DNA of 24,677 nt from PALSA-660 sp036508875. Its GTDB lineage: Bacteria > Actinomycetota > Coriobacteriia > Anaerosomatales > PALSA-660. Within the stretch, counting starts at the first letter, position 1. Every line of letters starts with the position of its first letter. The DNA lies in NCBI GenBank assembly GCA_036508875.1, contig DATCGP010000039.1:1-24677 (forward strand), given 5' to 3'. A model generated the notes under the pieces. It had not been told where the DNA came from, did no database searches, and saw nothing but the letters and a program-made list of their open reading frames with translations. This document shows positions 1 through 8,486 of the stretch, in pieces. Made by a program: the position numbers and the translations under genes.

Positions 1-951
1 GGTCGCGAACGACCCGTCGATCGCATTGCGTGCGAGCGTGACCAACTGCTCGTCAGTCAGGTCGAGCGCTTCAGCGGCGCGCACGAAGGTGTCGTGCAGG
101 TAGCCCCCGAAGTAGGCGGGGTCGTCCGAGTTGATAGTCACTCGCAGCCCCGCATCCAGCATCCGGCGAAGCGGGTGGCTCTCCATCGAGTCGGCCACGC
201 GGAGCGATACGTTGCTGCTGGGGCACACCGTCAGACAGACGCCGTCGTGGACGAGCCGGGCGGTGAGGTCCCGGTCCTCGAGCACACGGACCCCGTGGTC
301 GATCCTCTCGGCTCCGAGCACATCCAGCGCTTCCTCGATGTAGGAAGGCGGCCCCTCCTCGCCGGCGTGCGCCACGACGCGCAGGCGAGCGTTGCGGGCC
401 TTCGCGAATACCTGTACGAACTTCGCGGGCGGATTGCCGACCTCACCCGAGTCCAGCCCGAGCCCGTCGATGAGTCCGTGTCGGAGTGCCTCGTCCAGTG
501 TGGTCATCGCATCGTGCTCGGTCAGGTCGCGAAGCACGCAGAGGATGAGGCGCGACGTGATCCCGAAACGCGTCCGGGCATCCGCCAGCGCGCGCCTGAT
601 GCCGCCCACCAGTTCTGCGTAGGCGACTCCGCGAGCGGTGTGCGTCTGCGGGTCGAAGAAGGGCTCGACGTGCCGGACGTTGTCGGCGTGGGCATGCTCG
701 AGGTAGGCCCAGGTCAGGTCGTAGAAGTCCTGCTCGGTGCGCAGCACAGAACAGGACGCGTAGTAGATGTCGAGGAACGACTGCAGGTCGGTGAAGCTGT
801 AGGCGTCGCGCATCGCTTCGGGAGACGCGAAGGGGAGCGGGACCTCGTTGCGCTCGGCCAACTCGAACGCCATCGCGGACTCGAGCGTTCCCTCGAGGTG
901 CACGTGCAACTCGACCTTCGGCAGACGCCGGATGAGTGCTTCGCGTGACAT
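1..951 (-). CDS. Adenine/adenosine deaminase, 3' end outside window
   Basis: Purine deaminase of the metal-dependent amidohydrolase superfamily, hydrolysing adenine or adenosine to hypoxanthine or inosine plus ammonia in purine salvage. The first 317 codons are present; the C-terminus lies beyond base 1. Seen: N-terminal zinc ligands in VELHVHLEG (His16, His18), a central VAHAGEEGP, an IDHGVRV His motif, and NSDDPAYFGGYL with the paired Asp residues. The SDDPAYFGGY form, from family knowledge, is more typical of adenine deaminases (Aah1/ADE type) than of classical adenosine deaminases, so adenine is the likelier substrate. The ATG at 951 directly precedes a conserved start and has AAGGGA a few bases upstream. 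It is transcribed divergently from the HEAT-repeat gene; the 250 bp between them show no clear promoter or RNA element. Confidence 0.9.
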   Translation of the reverse strand, partial: MSREALIRRLPKVELHVHLEGTLESAMAFELAERNEVPLPFASPEAMRDAYSFTDLQSFLDIYYASCSVLRTEQDFYDLTWAYLEHAHADNVRHVEPFFDPQTHTARGVAYAELVGGIRRALADARTRFGITSRLILCVLRDLTEHDAMTTLDEALRHGLIDGLGLDSGEVGNPPAKFVQVFAKARNARLRVVAHAGEEGPPSYIEEALDVLGAERIDHGVRVLEDRDLTARLVHDGVCLTVCPSSNVSLRVADSMESHPLRRMLDAGLRVTINSDDPAYFGGYLHDTFVRAAEALDLTDEQLVTLARNAIDGSFAT

Positions 952-1201
952 TCGGTCCCTTACGTCCGGTATTCGCTGCTGGTGCGGCGTGGCGTCGCAG
1001 GCTCAGTCAACTCACGCATCACGACCACAGTAGACGAGGGGGGCTCGCGACGCACGTCCGCGAGTCCTCCCGCGCCGCGGTTGCTCGTCCGCTCGTCGCC
1101 AAGAGGAGGGCGTTCGTCGTTTCATGTCGCTTCGGGCCGGAGTAGTAAGGTGGCATTGGGGGAAACTGGTGTGGGTCGGCAGGCGCTGAGGGGACAGACG
1201 C

Positions 1202-1810
1202 TTGAAGAGGATCAACGCACTCGCATCGGACGAGGACCTGTTCGCCGCTGTCGCCGAAGGCGACGCCGAGCAGGCTGCCGAGGCGGCGACCATCCTTGGC
1301 GTCAGGGGCGACGAGCGCGCTCTCGAGGCGCTCCTGCAACTGCTCGAGCACCCGCAGGCCGACGCGCGATCCGCGGCCGCGACGGCGCTCGGCCTGATCG
1401 GCAGTCCTGCCGCCGTTCCCGGCCTGCGGGCTGCGTTGGATGACTGTGACAGCACCGTGGCGGCACAGGCTTCACTCGCGCTGCAGCGCATCGGCGCCGA
1501 CGGGAGCGAGGAGGCGGCGTGTGTCGCACTCATAGACGAGCTGCGGGCCGCGGACCCGGAGCGGCGCGCGCTCGCCGCGCGAGCCTTGGGCGGTCTCATG
1601 CATCGCAGCGCCGTCGAGTCGCTGATATCCGCGTTGTCCGACGCGAGCGCCCAGGTCCGGGCCGACGCTGCCGGCTCGCTCGGGTGGATCGGGGAGACGC
1701 ACGCAATCACGCCCTTGAGCGCGCTCGGGTTCTCCGACCCGGACCAGCTCGTGCGCAGGGTCGCGATGCACGCGGTGGCACGCATCCTGATCCCCGGGAC
1801 GCCCGCCTGA
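1202..1810 (+). CDS. HEAT-repeat (PBS-lyase-like) protein
   Basis: A 202-residue all-helical protein of about five HEAT repeats of roughly 31 residues. Each shows the pattern of small/hydrophobic helix A, an acidic turn and an Ala-rich helix B (for example ALEALLQLLEHPQADARSAA, then AVPGLRAALDDCDSTVAAQA). Such proteins are scaffolds or adaptors; some act on phycobilin lyases, but nothing here points to that. No signal peptide or membrane segment is visible, so it is probably cytoplasmic. Start chosen is TTG at 1202, preceded by GAGGGGAC at 1188-1195 with suitable spacing. It converges with the copper ATPase gene, leaving only 36 bp between stops and no clear terminator. The specific partner is unknown. 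Confidence 0.75.
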   Translation: MKRINALASDEDLFAAVAEGDAEQAAEAATILGVRGDERALEALLQLLEHPQADARSAAATALGLIGSPAAVPGLRAALDDCDSTVAAQASLALQRIGADGSEEAACVALIDELRAADPERRALAARALGGLMHRSAVESLISALSDASAQVRADAAGSLGWIGETHAITPLSALGFSDPDQLVRRVAMHAVARILIPGTPA

Positions 1811-1846
1811 CCGTTCGAGGATCGTGGGCGAGTGGTCCGGGCCTCC

Positions 1847-4051
1847 CTACGCGCGGCGCAACCGCAGCGAGTTACCGACCACCAGGAGACTGCTGGCCGC
1901 CATCGCTGCGACCGCGATCGCCGGGTTGATGACTCCGAAGGCAGCCAGCGGGATCGCGATCACGTTGTAGGCGAACGCCCACCCGAGGTTCTGTCGCGTG
2001 ACGCGCCGTGTCGCGGCCGACAGCCGAAGCATGAGCGGTATCAGGTCGAGGTCGGGACGGGCCAGGACCACGTCAGAGGTCTCGCCGGCGACGTCGGTGC
2101 CGCCCCACACCGTGATGCCGAGATCGGCCTGAGCGAGGGCGGGCGCATCGTTCACGCCGTCTCCGATCATCGCCACGCGCTGCCCGGACTTCTGACGCTC
2201 GTCGATGACACGGGCCTTGTCCTCCGGTGACAGGCGGCTGCGGTGTCCGACGACCCCGAGCTTCCCCGCCACAGCCGCCGTGGTCGACTCGCTGTCGCCC
2301 GAGAGCAGCAACGTCGATCGTCCGGACGCTGACAGGTCAGCGACCGCCTCCACCGCGCCGGGCAGGGTCTCGTCGCTGAGGGCGATGAAAGCCACGACAC
2401 GACCGTCCATGGCGACCCATACCACGCTCTCAGCTTCGGCGGCGCGAAGCGCGGCGGCTGCCACGAGCGCGGCCGGCGGTGCTTGAGGCATGAACATCTC
2501 GGAGCCGACCCGGATGGCCCGGCCGCCGGCGTCCGCGCCCTCGACGCCTTGTCCGCGTACCGACCGCATGTCCGATACCGTGGCGGGCTGCGCGGACGCG
2601 CGCGCGATCGCGCGACCGAGCGGGTGTTCCGAGAACTGCTCGACGCCCGCGGCGAGTGACGTGACCGCCGCCAGGTCCTCGCCGTCGGCTATCTCGACCG
2701 TGGTGACGCTGAGGTTCCCGGCCGTGAGCGTTCCCGTCTTGTCGAACGCCACCTCGGTGACGAGCGCGGCGGTCTCGAGAGCGCCGGGATTGCGAACCAG
2801 TATCCCGGCGCGGGTGGCGCGCCCCAGAGACACGCTGATGGCCAGCGGCGTCGCCAGTCCCAGCGCGCAGGGGCATGCCACGACGAGGACGGCGACCGCG
2901 GCGATGAGCGATCGTGCGGGGTCCGACGTCAGGACGGTCCACGTGGCGAAGGTGGCGACGGCGACAGCCAGCACGCCGAACGTCAGGTACGCGGACGCGG
3001 TGTCGGCAAGGCGCTGGACCGGTGCCTGCTGGGAGAGCGTCCGCTCGACGAGCGCGCGGATGGCCGCGAGACGGGACTCCGCTGCGGGTGACTCGACCGC
3101 GGCGGTGAGCGGGCCCTCCGCGACCAGGGTCCCTGCCCACAGAGGATCGCCGGCGCGTTTGGGAGCGAGAGCCGACTCGCCCGTGAGCAGGGCTTCGTTC
3201 GCTGCTCCGACGCCTTCGGTGACCACCGAGTCAGCCGGGACGCGCCCACCCTGCTTCACCACGACGGCATCGCCGACGCGCAGGTCGCTCGTTTCCGCTT
3301 CCGTGAGCATCCCGTTGCGGAGCAGCCACGCGCGCTCGGGCTGGAGCTCGAGCAACGCCCTGACGTCCTTGCGGGCGCGCGCCCCTCCGACCGCTTCGAC
3401 GTAGTGCCCGAGCATGATGAAGACGGTGATCATCGTGACCGAGTCGAAGTAGGCGGGGCGGCCGGTGAGCACCGCGAACACGCTGTAGAAGTACGCTGAG
3501 AGGGTGCCGAGCGTCACCAGGGTGTCCATGTTCGCCGTGCGCCCGCGCACGCCCATCCAGGCGCCCCGCAGGAACGACTGCCCGCCGTAGAACAGCACCG
3601 GTGTGGTGGCTGCCCACATGAACAGTCCGATCGTCCGCGCCTGCGGCGAATCGGCGAGCCCGGCGGAGTAGAGGCCGTACAGCTGCGCGAGGTAGAACAG
3701 GTCGACCTGCATGCCGAACGCGAGCGCCACGAGCAGCTGGATCAGGGTGCGCTCCTCGGTACGATCTTCGGCGGGGCGCGCGCTGGCCCCGACGACGCGC
3801 GCGCGGTACCCCGCTCGTTCGATCAGACGCATGACCTCCGGCGGATTAGTCAGAGTGGGATCGTAATCGATGCGAGCCTTCCCGAGGGCGAAGTTGATAT
3901 CGGAAGTGCGCACCCCCTTGTGACGCGCGACCGTGCGCGAGACGACCTCCGCGCATGACGGGCACGTCATCCCGTCCACGGTGAGGAACACCGTGGCCCG
4001 CCGAGCGGGTCGTCGCGAGGGGGCGGCCTCGGCCATATGGGCGTGGTCCAC
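1847..4051 (-). CDS. Copper-translocating P1B-type ATPase (CopA/CcoI role)
   Basis: A 734-residue Cu+ exporting ATPase. Domains in order: N-terminal heavy-metal-associated domain with GMTCPSC (Cys30, Cys33), a helical region, actuator domain with TGES (290-293), the transmembrane metal site CPC (393-395), phosphorylation motif DKTGT (Asp437), nucleotide-binding SEHPLGRA and hinge GDGVND, and a C-terminal helix with MAASS followed by NSLRL, as in Cu+ pumps. It is the last gene of the cbb3 oxidase operon; known cbb3 clusters carry such a pump (CcoI) to load copper for the CuB centre, so oxidase assembly is more likely than general copper detoxification. The GTG start at 4051 lies three bases after the upstream stop, implying translational coupling; an in-frame ATG at 4036 is an alternative. 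Confidence 0.93.
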   Translation of the reverse strand: MDHAHMAEAAPSRRPARRATVFLTVDGMTCPSCAEVVSRTVARHKGVRTSDINFALGKARIDYDPTLTNPPEVMRLIERAGYRARVVGASARPAEDRTEERTLIQLLVALAFGMQVDLFYLAQLYGLYSAGLADSPQARTIGLFMWAATTPVLFYGGQSFLRGAWMGVRGRTANMDTLVTLGTLSAYFYSVFAVLTGRPAYFDSVTMITVFIMLGHYVEAVGGARARKDVRALLELQPERAWLLRNGMLTEAETSDLRVGDAVVVKQGGRVPADSVVTEGVGAANEALLTGESALAPKRAGDPLWAGTLVAEGPLTAAVESPAAESRLAAIRALVERTLSQQAPVQRLADTASAYLTFGVLAVAVATFATWTVLTSDPARSLIAAVAVLVVACPCALGLATPLAISVSLGRATRAGILVRNPGALETAALVTEVAFDKTGTLTAGNLSVTTVEIADGEDLAAVTSLAAGVEQFSEHPLGRAIARASAQPATVSDMRSVRGQGVEGADAGGRAIRVGSEMFMPQAPPAALVAAAALRAAEAESVVWVAMDGRVVAFIALSDETLPGAVEAVADLSASGRSTLLLSGDSESTTAAVAGKLGVVGHRSRLSPEDKARVIDERQKSGQRVAMIGDGVNDAPALAQADLGITVWGGTDVAGETSDVVLARPDLDLIPLMLRLSAATRRVTRQNLGWAFAYNVIAIPLAAFGVINPAIAVAAMAASSLLVVGNSLRLRRA

Positions 4052-4054
4052 TTG

Positions 4055-4384
4055 TCAGGCCCTCGGACCGACCTCGGCGTACACGCGGGCCGTCATGTCC
4101 TCCGGTCGGATGTGGGGGTCGAACTCGGAAAGCACTTCGGTCTCGAGCAGAGCGGAGCCGCGGTGCTTCTCGAGCGCCTCCCAGCTGCCCCACTCGCTCA
4201 GGAACACGACACGGACGCTGGACGGGTCGTCCACCGAGTAGAGCGCCCGCGAGGTCATGAAGCCGTGCTGGTTCGGCAGCACCGTGCGCAGGTACCCCAG
4301 GACGCGCTCGAGCGCGTTCCCGACCTCGAGCTCTCTCATCTGCTCCGGGACGATCGTGAAGGTGACCTCATACAGATAGGGCAC
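4055..4384 (-). CDS. ABM-fold (dimeric alpha-beta barrel) protein
   Basis: A 109-residue protein resembling antibiotic-biosynthesis-monooxygenase domain proteins (ferredoxin-like dimeric barrel). The visible pattern is strand YLYEVTFTIVP, a long helix, HGFMTSRALY, VRVVFLSEWGSWEALEKHRGS, then a final strand TARVYAEVG. Family members include heme-degrading enzymes, quinol monooxygenases and stress proteins; the substrate cannot be read from this sequence. It sits between the cbb3 accessory genes and the copper ATPase and is very probably co-transcribed with them. A heme- or quinone-related role would fit the context but is inference. The GTG start at 4384 is supported by a strong AGGAGGG seven bases upstream on the minus strand. 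Confidence 0.7.
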   Translation of the reverse strand: MPYLYEVTFTIVPEQMRELEVGNALERVLGYLRTVLPNQHGFMTSRALYSVDDPSSVRVVFLSEWGSWEALEKHRGSALLETEVLSEFDPHIRPEDMTARVYAEVGPRA

Positions 4385-4396
4385 GGTCGCACCCTC

Positions 4397-4705
4397 CTAG
4401 CTGGGTTGCCAGTAGACGATGAGATACACGAAATAGGCGATGATCAGGGCGATCATGATGACCGCTGCCATCCGGGGCAGGCTTCCGCCGGCCTCCTCGA
4501 TCGTGTTGGCGAAGACGTCGATGTAGCCGTCCGGCCCGATCGTCTCCGACTCGCCCTCGTCCTCGGGCTCGCGGTGTCCCTTGCTGCCGGACACCACACG
4601 GGCCCGATGCCGCACCGCGAGCGCAAGGGCAGCGGCGAACAGCACCACGGTCCACAGGACCACCGTCAGTATCTCCGGACCCACCTGGAGAACGTTGTCA
4701 GGCAC
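4397..4705 (-). CDS. Small two-helix membrane protein of the cbb3 operon (possible CcoP N-terminal region)
   Basis: A 102-residue protein with two predicted membrane helices (about residues 9-31 and 79-98) joined by a charged, acidic cytoplasmic-looking loop. The segment before helix 2 (GPDGYIDVFANTIEEAGG, then SLPR and a hydrophobic helix) recalls the CcoP/FixP N-terminal anchor, which in the family has a DGI...NPLPRWW pattern before its helix. No CXXCH is present. It may therefore be a heme-less CcoP anchor or a CcoQ-like subunit, with the cytochrome domains supplied by the neighbouring fusion protein. That assignment is inference from position and weak similarity. The GTG start at 4705 overlaps the end of ccoS by eight bases. 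Confidence 0.6.
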   Translation of the reverse strand: MPDNVLQVGPEILTVVLWTVVLFAAALALAVRHRARVVSGSKGHREPEDEGESETIGPDGYIDVFANTIEEAGGSLPRMAAVIMIALIIAYFVYLIVYWQPS

Positions 4706-4892
4706 GGTTCGCGCCTCCCTCGGCGCCGTCGCGGCCGGGCCAGCCCTGCGGCTCCCGGTCCTCGAGCATCCGGTACTTCGGTTCCTCGACGTCGTCGAAC
4801 TGGTGCGTCCTCAGGCCCCAGGCGATCAACGCGAGGCCGGAGAGGAACACCAGCGCCATCCATCCCACTACCACCCACAGTCCCAAGGGCAT
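4698..4892 (-). CDS. ccoS: CcoS-like cbb3 oxidase maturation protein
   Basis: A single-helix membrane protein of 64 residues with the CcoS signature: an N-terminal hydrophobic helix (MPLGLWVVVGWMALVF onward), then GLRTHQFDDVEEPKYRMLED. In known CcoS proteins the helix is followed by QFDDLEGPAYRIL. CcoS is needed for cofactor insertion (heme and copper) into the CcoN subunit of cbb3 oxidases. I place the start at the ATG at 4892, because GGGGAGG lies nine bases upstream. An in-frame ATG at 4910 would add six residues and overlap the preceding gene, but has a weaker ribosome site. The gene follows the CcoO fusion almost without a gap. Confidence 0.82.
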   Translation of the reverse strand: MPLGLWVVVGWMALVFLSGLALIAWGLRTHQFDDVEEPKYRMLEDREPQGWPGRDGAEGGANRA

Positions 4893-4897
4893 CCGGA

Positions 4898-6844
4898 TCA
4901 GCCTCCCCATTTCCCGCCGAGAAGACCGGTCATGTAGGCGGTCACGTCCCAGACCTCGGTCTCACTGAGCTGCTGTCTGAACCCGTACATCATCGTGTGG
5001 GGAACGCCCTCACGGATGCGGAACACCATGTAGGCGTTGCCCATCCCCTTGGGGAGTGGAGCCGGCGGGCCCGAAGCCAGCCCAGCGGTCCCGGATCCCT
5101 TGCCCTTGCCGTCGGAGCCATGGCACGACGCGCACCACTGCTGGTAGAGGGGTTTGCCGGCCGTCGGCGAGATCGTGGCTATCTCCGCCTCGAAGATCCC
5201 GGGGTCGGTGCGCACGTACTGCGACGGCACGCTTCCGTCACCCATGACGCTGCCCGATGCCTTCGCGGTGCCGTCGACGAATGAATCCAGCAGGTACCGC
5301 ACATCGCCCCAGCGCTCGCGCTCGGTGAGGAACTCACCCCACGAAGGCATCGCGGTTCCCTGGACGCCGGATGTGATCCGTGCGAGCAGGGCGCCATCCG
5401 GGTTCGGGCCGTACAGCCCCTGCTGCAACTCCGCCGGCAGCTTGCGCAGGTCGGCCGGCTTCGGGTTGAGATAGGCGCCTTCGGGGCCGGTGCCGTCACC
5501 GGCCACCCCGTGGCACGGGGCGCACAGGTCGAGGAACTGCGCCTTGCCGGTCTCGTAGGACGTGGCGGCAGGCACGGTCATCGTCTTCATGATCGTGGGG
5601 AACTCGAAGTCCTTGCCGAGCGCGGGCTGCACCGGCGCGGTCTCGGTCTGGGTGAAGAGCGACCGGATGTAATGGACCAGCTGCCACCGCTCCGTCTCGT
5701 TGTACTCGACCTTCCACGTCGGCATCGCCGTCCAGGGCACGCCCTCAGAAATGCGCCAGAAGTAGTCCGCGTCGGTGTAGGGCACGTAGTTCGCGTGGTT
5801 GGAGAAGTCGGGCGGCACCGGCTCGATCCCGGCGCGGTACGGACCCTTGCCGGTGGCGGCGTCCCCGTGGCAGACCATGCACTCCCGCGTCCAGGTCTGC
5901 TTGGCCGCGTCGAGATTGTCGATCGTATTCGGCAGCGGGTTGGTGAGCTGGTATTCCGGGGGCGGAGCGCCCTCGTTCGGATCGCGCTCGATCGGGTGCG
6001 CGTATACCTCCTGCACGTAGCGGATCACGGCCCACCGCTGCGACTCGGTCAGGCTCTCTCTCCATGGAGGCATGACGGTGCCTTGCACACCCTCGGAGAC
6101 GTGCCAGAACCACTGTTCGTCCGGCATCGTGCGGAACGGGTCCACCTTGAAGTTCGCGGGCGTCACGACGAGCGTGCCTCCGTACTGCCCGAGGCCGTTT
6201 CCGGCGCACCCGTGGCAGGTCAGGCAGCGGGACACGTACAGCAGCTTGCCCTCGTAGAAGCCCGAGCCTGTGAACGTCGGCCATCCCTGAGCGGGCGCGC
6301 TCGGGTCGGTGCTGGGCACCGCCGCTGGCACCGCGGGTCCCGTGGCTCCCTGGTACGGAGTCGGGGCGATGATCATGCGCTCCGCCGCCGCCCGGTCGCC
6401 CAGATAGAACAGGTACTCGGCTATGTCGCGCATCTCCGCCTCGGACAAGAACGAGAAGTCCGGCATGATCGACAGAGGCGAGTACTCCCTCGGAGCCCTC
6501 ATGTGGTCGATCTCCCACTGCATACTTCGCTTGCGGCCAATGTACGAGAGGTCGGGGCCGGTGCGCTCCGAACCGAGGATCATCGGGTTGTCGAAGACGT
6601 AGTTGCCTCCATCGGAGGTCGGGCCCATCCCGTTGTCGACGTCGCGCACGTACTGCGTGTGGCAGTAGTTGCAGCCGTTCGAGTAGAAGAGCACGCGTCC
6701 GGCCGACTGCTCCGGTGTGCGCTCCTCAGCGACCGTGGTCTGAGGCGGGTTCCAGAGCGCGACCGGCGCGAACACGACGACCGACACCACCGCGAAGAAG
6801 ACCAGCAGGCCGCCGACCAGGATGATCTTGAACGTCATCTTCAT
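4898..6844 (-). CDS. CcoO-like cytochrome c fused to four further cytochrome c domains
   Basis: A 648-residue membrane-anchored, outward-facing electron carrier feeding the cbb3 catalytic subunit. N-terminal helix at about residues 5-28, then a CcoO-like domain with GCNYCHTQYVR (heme site 58-62), GSERTGPDLSYIG and the likely distal Met127 in SIMPDF. Four class I cytochrome c domains follow, with CXXCH at 207-211, 322-326, 441-445 and 571-575, and likely distal Met ligands at 258, 374, 499 and 618/619. That makes five c-type hemes in one chain. Standard CcoO has one heme and CcoP two, on separate proteins. The extra domains may replace CcoP and soluble donors. The ATG at 6844 overlaps the ccoN stop as ATGA, so the two are translationally coupled. 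Confidence 0.92.
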   Translation of the reverse strand: MKMTFKIILVGGLLVFFAVVSVVVFAPVALWNPPQTTVAEERTPEQSAGRVLFYSNGCNYCHTQYVRDVDNGMGPTSDGGNYVFDNPMILGSERTGPDLSYIGRKRSMQWEIDHMRAPREYSPLSIMPDFSFLSEAEMRDIAEYLFYLGDRAAAERMIIAPTPYQGATGPAVPAAVPSTDPSAPAQGWPTFTGSGFYEGKLLYVSRCLTCHGCAGNGLGQYGGTLVVTPANFKVDPFRTMPDEQWFWHVSEGVQGTVMPPWRESLTESQRWAVIRYVQEVYAHPIERDPNEGAPPPEYQLTNPLPNTIDNLDAAKQTWTRECMVCHGDAATGKGPYRAGIEPVPPDFSNHANYVPYTDADYFWRISEGVPWTAMPTWKVEYNETERWQLVHYIRSLFTQTETAPVQPALGKDFEFPTIMKTMTVPAATSYETGKAQFLDLCAPCHGVAGDGTGPEGAYLNPKPADLRKLPAELQQGLYGPNPDGALLARITSGVQGTAMPSWGEFLTERERWGDVRYLLDSFVDGTAKASGSVMGDGSVPSQYVRTDPGIFEAEIATISPTAGKPLYQQWCASCHGSDGKGKGSGTAGLASGPPAPLPKGMGNAYMVFRIREGVPHTMMYGFRQQLSETEVWDVTAYMTGLLGGKWGG

Positions 6845-8295
6845 CGCTGAGTCACGCCCCCTTCAGCCTTCGTGGGTTCGGGTTCCGGCGACGACGGAGC
6901 GGGCGTGAGGGAGAACTTGGGAGCATCGAGCGGCAGTCTTACTACGATCGTCGCGATCACGTTGTAGGCGAACATCCCGAAGCTTGTGACCAGGAGTACG
7001 CCGCCCATGATGCGCAGCGCCATGTACGTGCGAAGGCCGGGAAGGACCGCCCACACCGGCAGCCCCAGGTTGACCCACGAGGAGCCCTGCTCCAGCCCAG
7101 AGAACGTGAAGCCGAGGAAGAACGTCACGAATCCGATCACGTAGAGCGCGTACTGTGCCTTCGCCATGCGGGTGCTGAAGAGCCGGCAGCCGTAGATGCG
7201 CGGCAGCGCGTAGTACAGGGCCCCGATGAGCGTCGACGCCGCGAAGAACATCAGGGCGAGATGCGCGTGTCCCGGGACGTACTGCGTGAAGTGGGTGAGC
7301 TCGTTGACGGAGCGCAGCGCCTCGTTCGAGCCCTGGAACGAGACCAGGATGTAGGCCGCCCAGCCGGTGATCACGTACAGCAGCGGCACGCTCGATCGCA
7401 ATCGTCCCCAGTTGCCCCGCATCGTGAGCCAGATGTTGAAGAAGAAGGCGAGCACCGGGATGACCATGGCAAAGCTCTCGGCCACAGCGATCGTCTTGAG
7501 CCAGTCGGGGATCGGCGCCCACAGGAGGTGGTGCGCCCCGACGCCGGTGTAGAAGAACGCGATCCCCCAGAATGCGATCAGAGACAGGAAGTGGCTGTAC
7601 AGGGGCGTCCCTGCCTCGCGCGGGACGATGAAGTAGATGACCGCCAGCAGGCCGGTCGTGAACCAGAGCCCCAGCACATTGTGACCGTAGAACCAGTTGA
7701 AGATCGCATCGTTGATCCCCGTCAATGCGCCGGTGGGCGGGTTCCACATGACGTTGCCGATGAAGTACAGGAGCGGGAACCAGACCACTGTACCGATGAT
7801 GTACCACAGGCTCACGTACAGCTTCGGCTCCACACGGTGCCGGATCGTCATGTAGATGTTCACCATGTTGAGGATGAGCACCAACATGACGGCGACGTCG
7901 ATCGGCCAGATGAGCTCGGCGTACTCCCGGCTCTGTGTCGCGGCCATGAGGATGCCTACGATGCCGGCGGCCAGTGCGAGGTTCCACAGCAGCGCGCACA
8001 CGTTACCGAGCTGCTCGCTCCACATCTTGCGGCCGGTCAGCCGCGGCACGATATAGAGCCACATGCCCATCATCGCCCCGGACAGCCAGGCGAACAGCAC
8101 GGTGTTCACGTGTGCCTGGCGCAGCCGCCCGAAGACCAGCCACGGGATACCCGCCGCGAAGTCCGGGAACACGAACTCGATCGCCAGGACGAGTCCCATG
8201 AGCACGCCGATGACCAGCCACATCGCCGCGGACACCATAAAGTTCGCAGCAGCGCTGTTGTCGCGCTTCCAGCTCAGCACAGGACATCCCCCCAT
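6841..8295 (-). CDS. ccoN: cbb3-type cytochrome c oxidase catalytic subunit I (CcoN)
   Basis: Catalytic heme-copper oxidase subunit of the C (cbb3) type, reducing O2 to water with proton pumping; usually a high-affinity oxidase for low oxygen. The 484-residue length is normal for the family. Visible metal-ligand His residues are His62 (HVNTVLFAWLSG, low-spin heme), His205 in YGHN and His255/His256 in GAHHLLWAPIPDW (CuB), and His343/His345 in PGHAHLALM (hemes). Tyr249 in FFYTGVGAHH is the candidate cross-linked tyrosine. Many hydrophobic helices span the chain. I use the ATG at 8295; a GTG at 8280 preceded by GGGGGGA is a plausible alternative. A longer reading frame extends upstream, but it runs antiphase through the lipoprotein gene and is not coding. 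Confidence 0.93.
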   Translation of the reverse strand: MGGCPVLSWKRDNSAAANFMVSAAMWLVIGVLMGLVLAIEFVFPDFAAGIPWLVFGRLRQAHVNTVLFAWLSGAMMGMWLYIVPRLTGRKMWSEQLGNVCALLWNLALAAGIVGILMAATQSREYAELIWPIDVAVMLVLILNMVNIYMTIRHRVEPKLYVSLWYIIGTVVWFPLLYFIGNVMWNPPTGALTGINDAIFNWFYGHNVLGLWFTTGLLAVIYFIVPREAGTPLYSHFLSLIAFWGIAFFYTGVGAHHLLWAPIPDWLKTIAVAESFAMVIPVLAFFFNIWLTMRGNWGRLRSSVPLLYVITGWAAYILVSFQGSNEALRSVNELTHFTQYVPGHAHLALMFFAASTLIGALYYALPRIYGCRLFSTRMAKAQYALYVIGFVTFFLGFTFSGLEQGSSWVNLGLPVWAVLPGLRTYMALRIMGGVLLVTSFGMFAYNVIATIVVRLPLDAPKFSLTPAPSSPEPEPTKAEGGVTQR

Positions 8296-8432
8296 ACCGT
8301 CATCTTGACTGCCCCTGGGAGCCCGCGCTCCCGGTTTCGTGCATACCCGTTGAGGGGCCTCGAATCGCCGAGCGACCGCGAATCCCGTCAAATCGTTCCA
8401 TGTGTGGCGGATGTCCACCCGCACAGACAAGA

Positions 8433-8464
8433 AGACCGCCGTCTCCGAAAGGGGATGGCGGTCT
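8433..8464 (-). terminator. Intrinsic terminator after lipoprotein gene
   Basis: An eight-base stem, AGACCGCC pairing with GGCGGTCT (8433-8440 with 8457-8464), is extended by partly paired bases around a short GAAA/TTTC loop. Read on the minus strand, it lies about 22 bases past the lipoprotein stop and is followed by TTCTTGTCTG, a T-rich tail. It separates the lipoprotein transcript from the oxidase operon downstream. Confidence 0.7.
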
Positions 8465-8486
8465 CGATGGCGCATGGTCGGCGCTG

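Noticed and set aside
1140..1201. GTAAGG near the HEAT gene as a third ECF promoter copy
   Set aside because: GTAAGGTG at 1146-1153 is not followed by CGTC at the 13-base distance.
5510..6850. 446-codon plus-strand frame across the cytochrome gene
   Set aside because: It is antisense to a gene with five CXXCH motifs and has no motif of its own.
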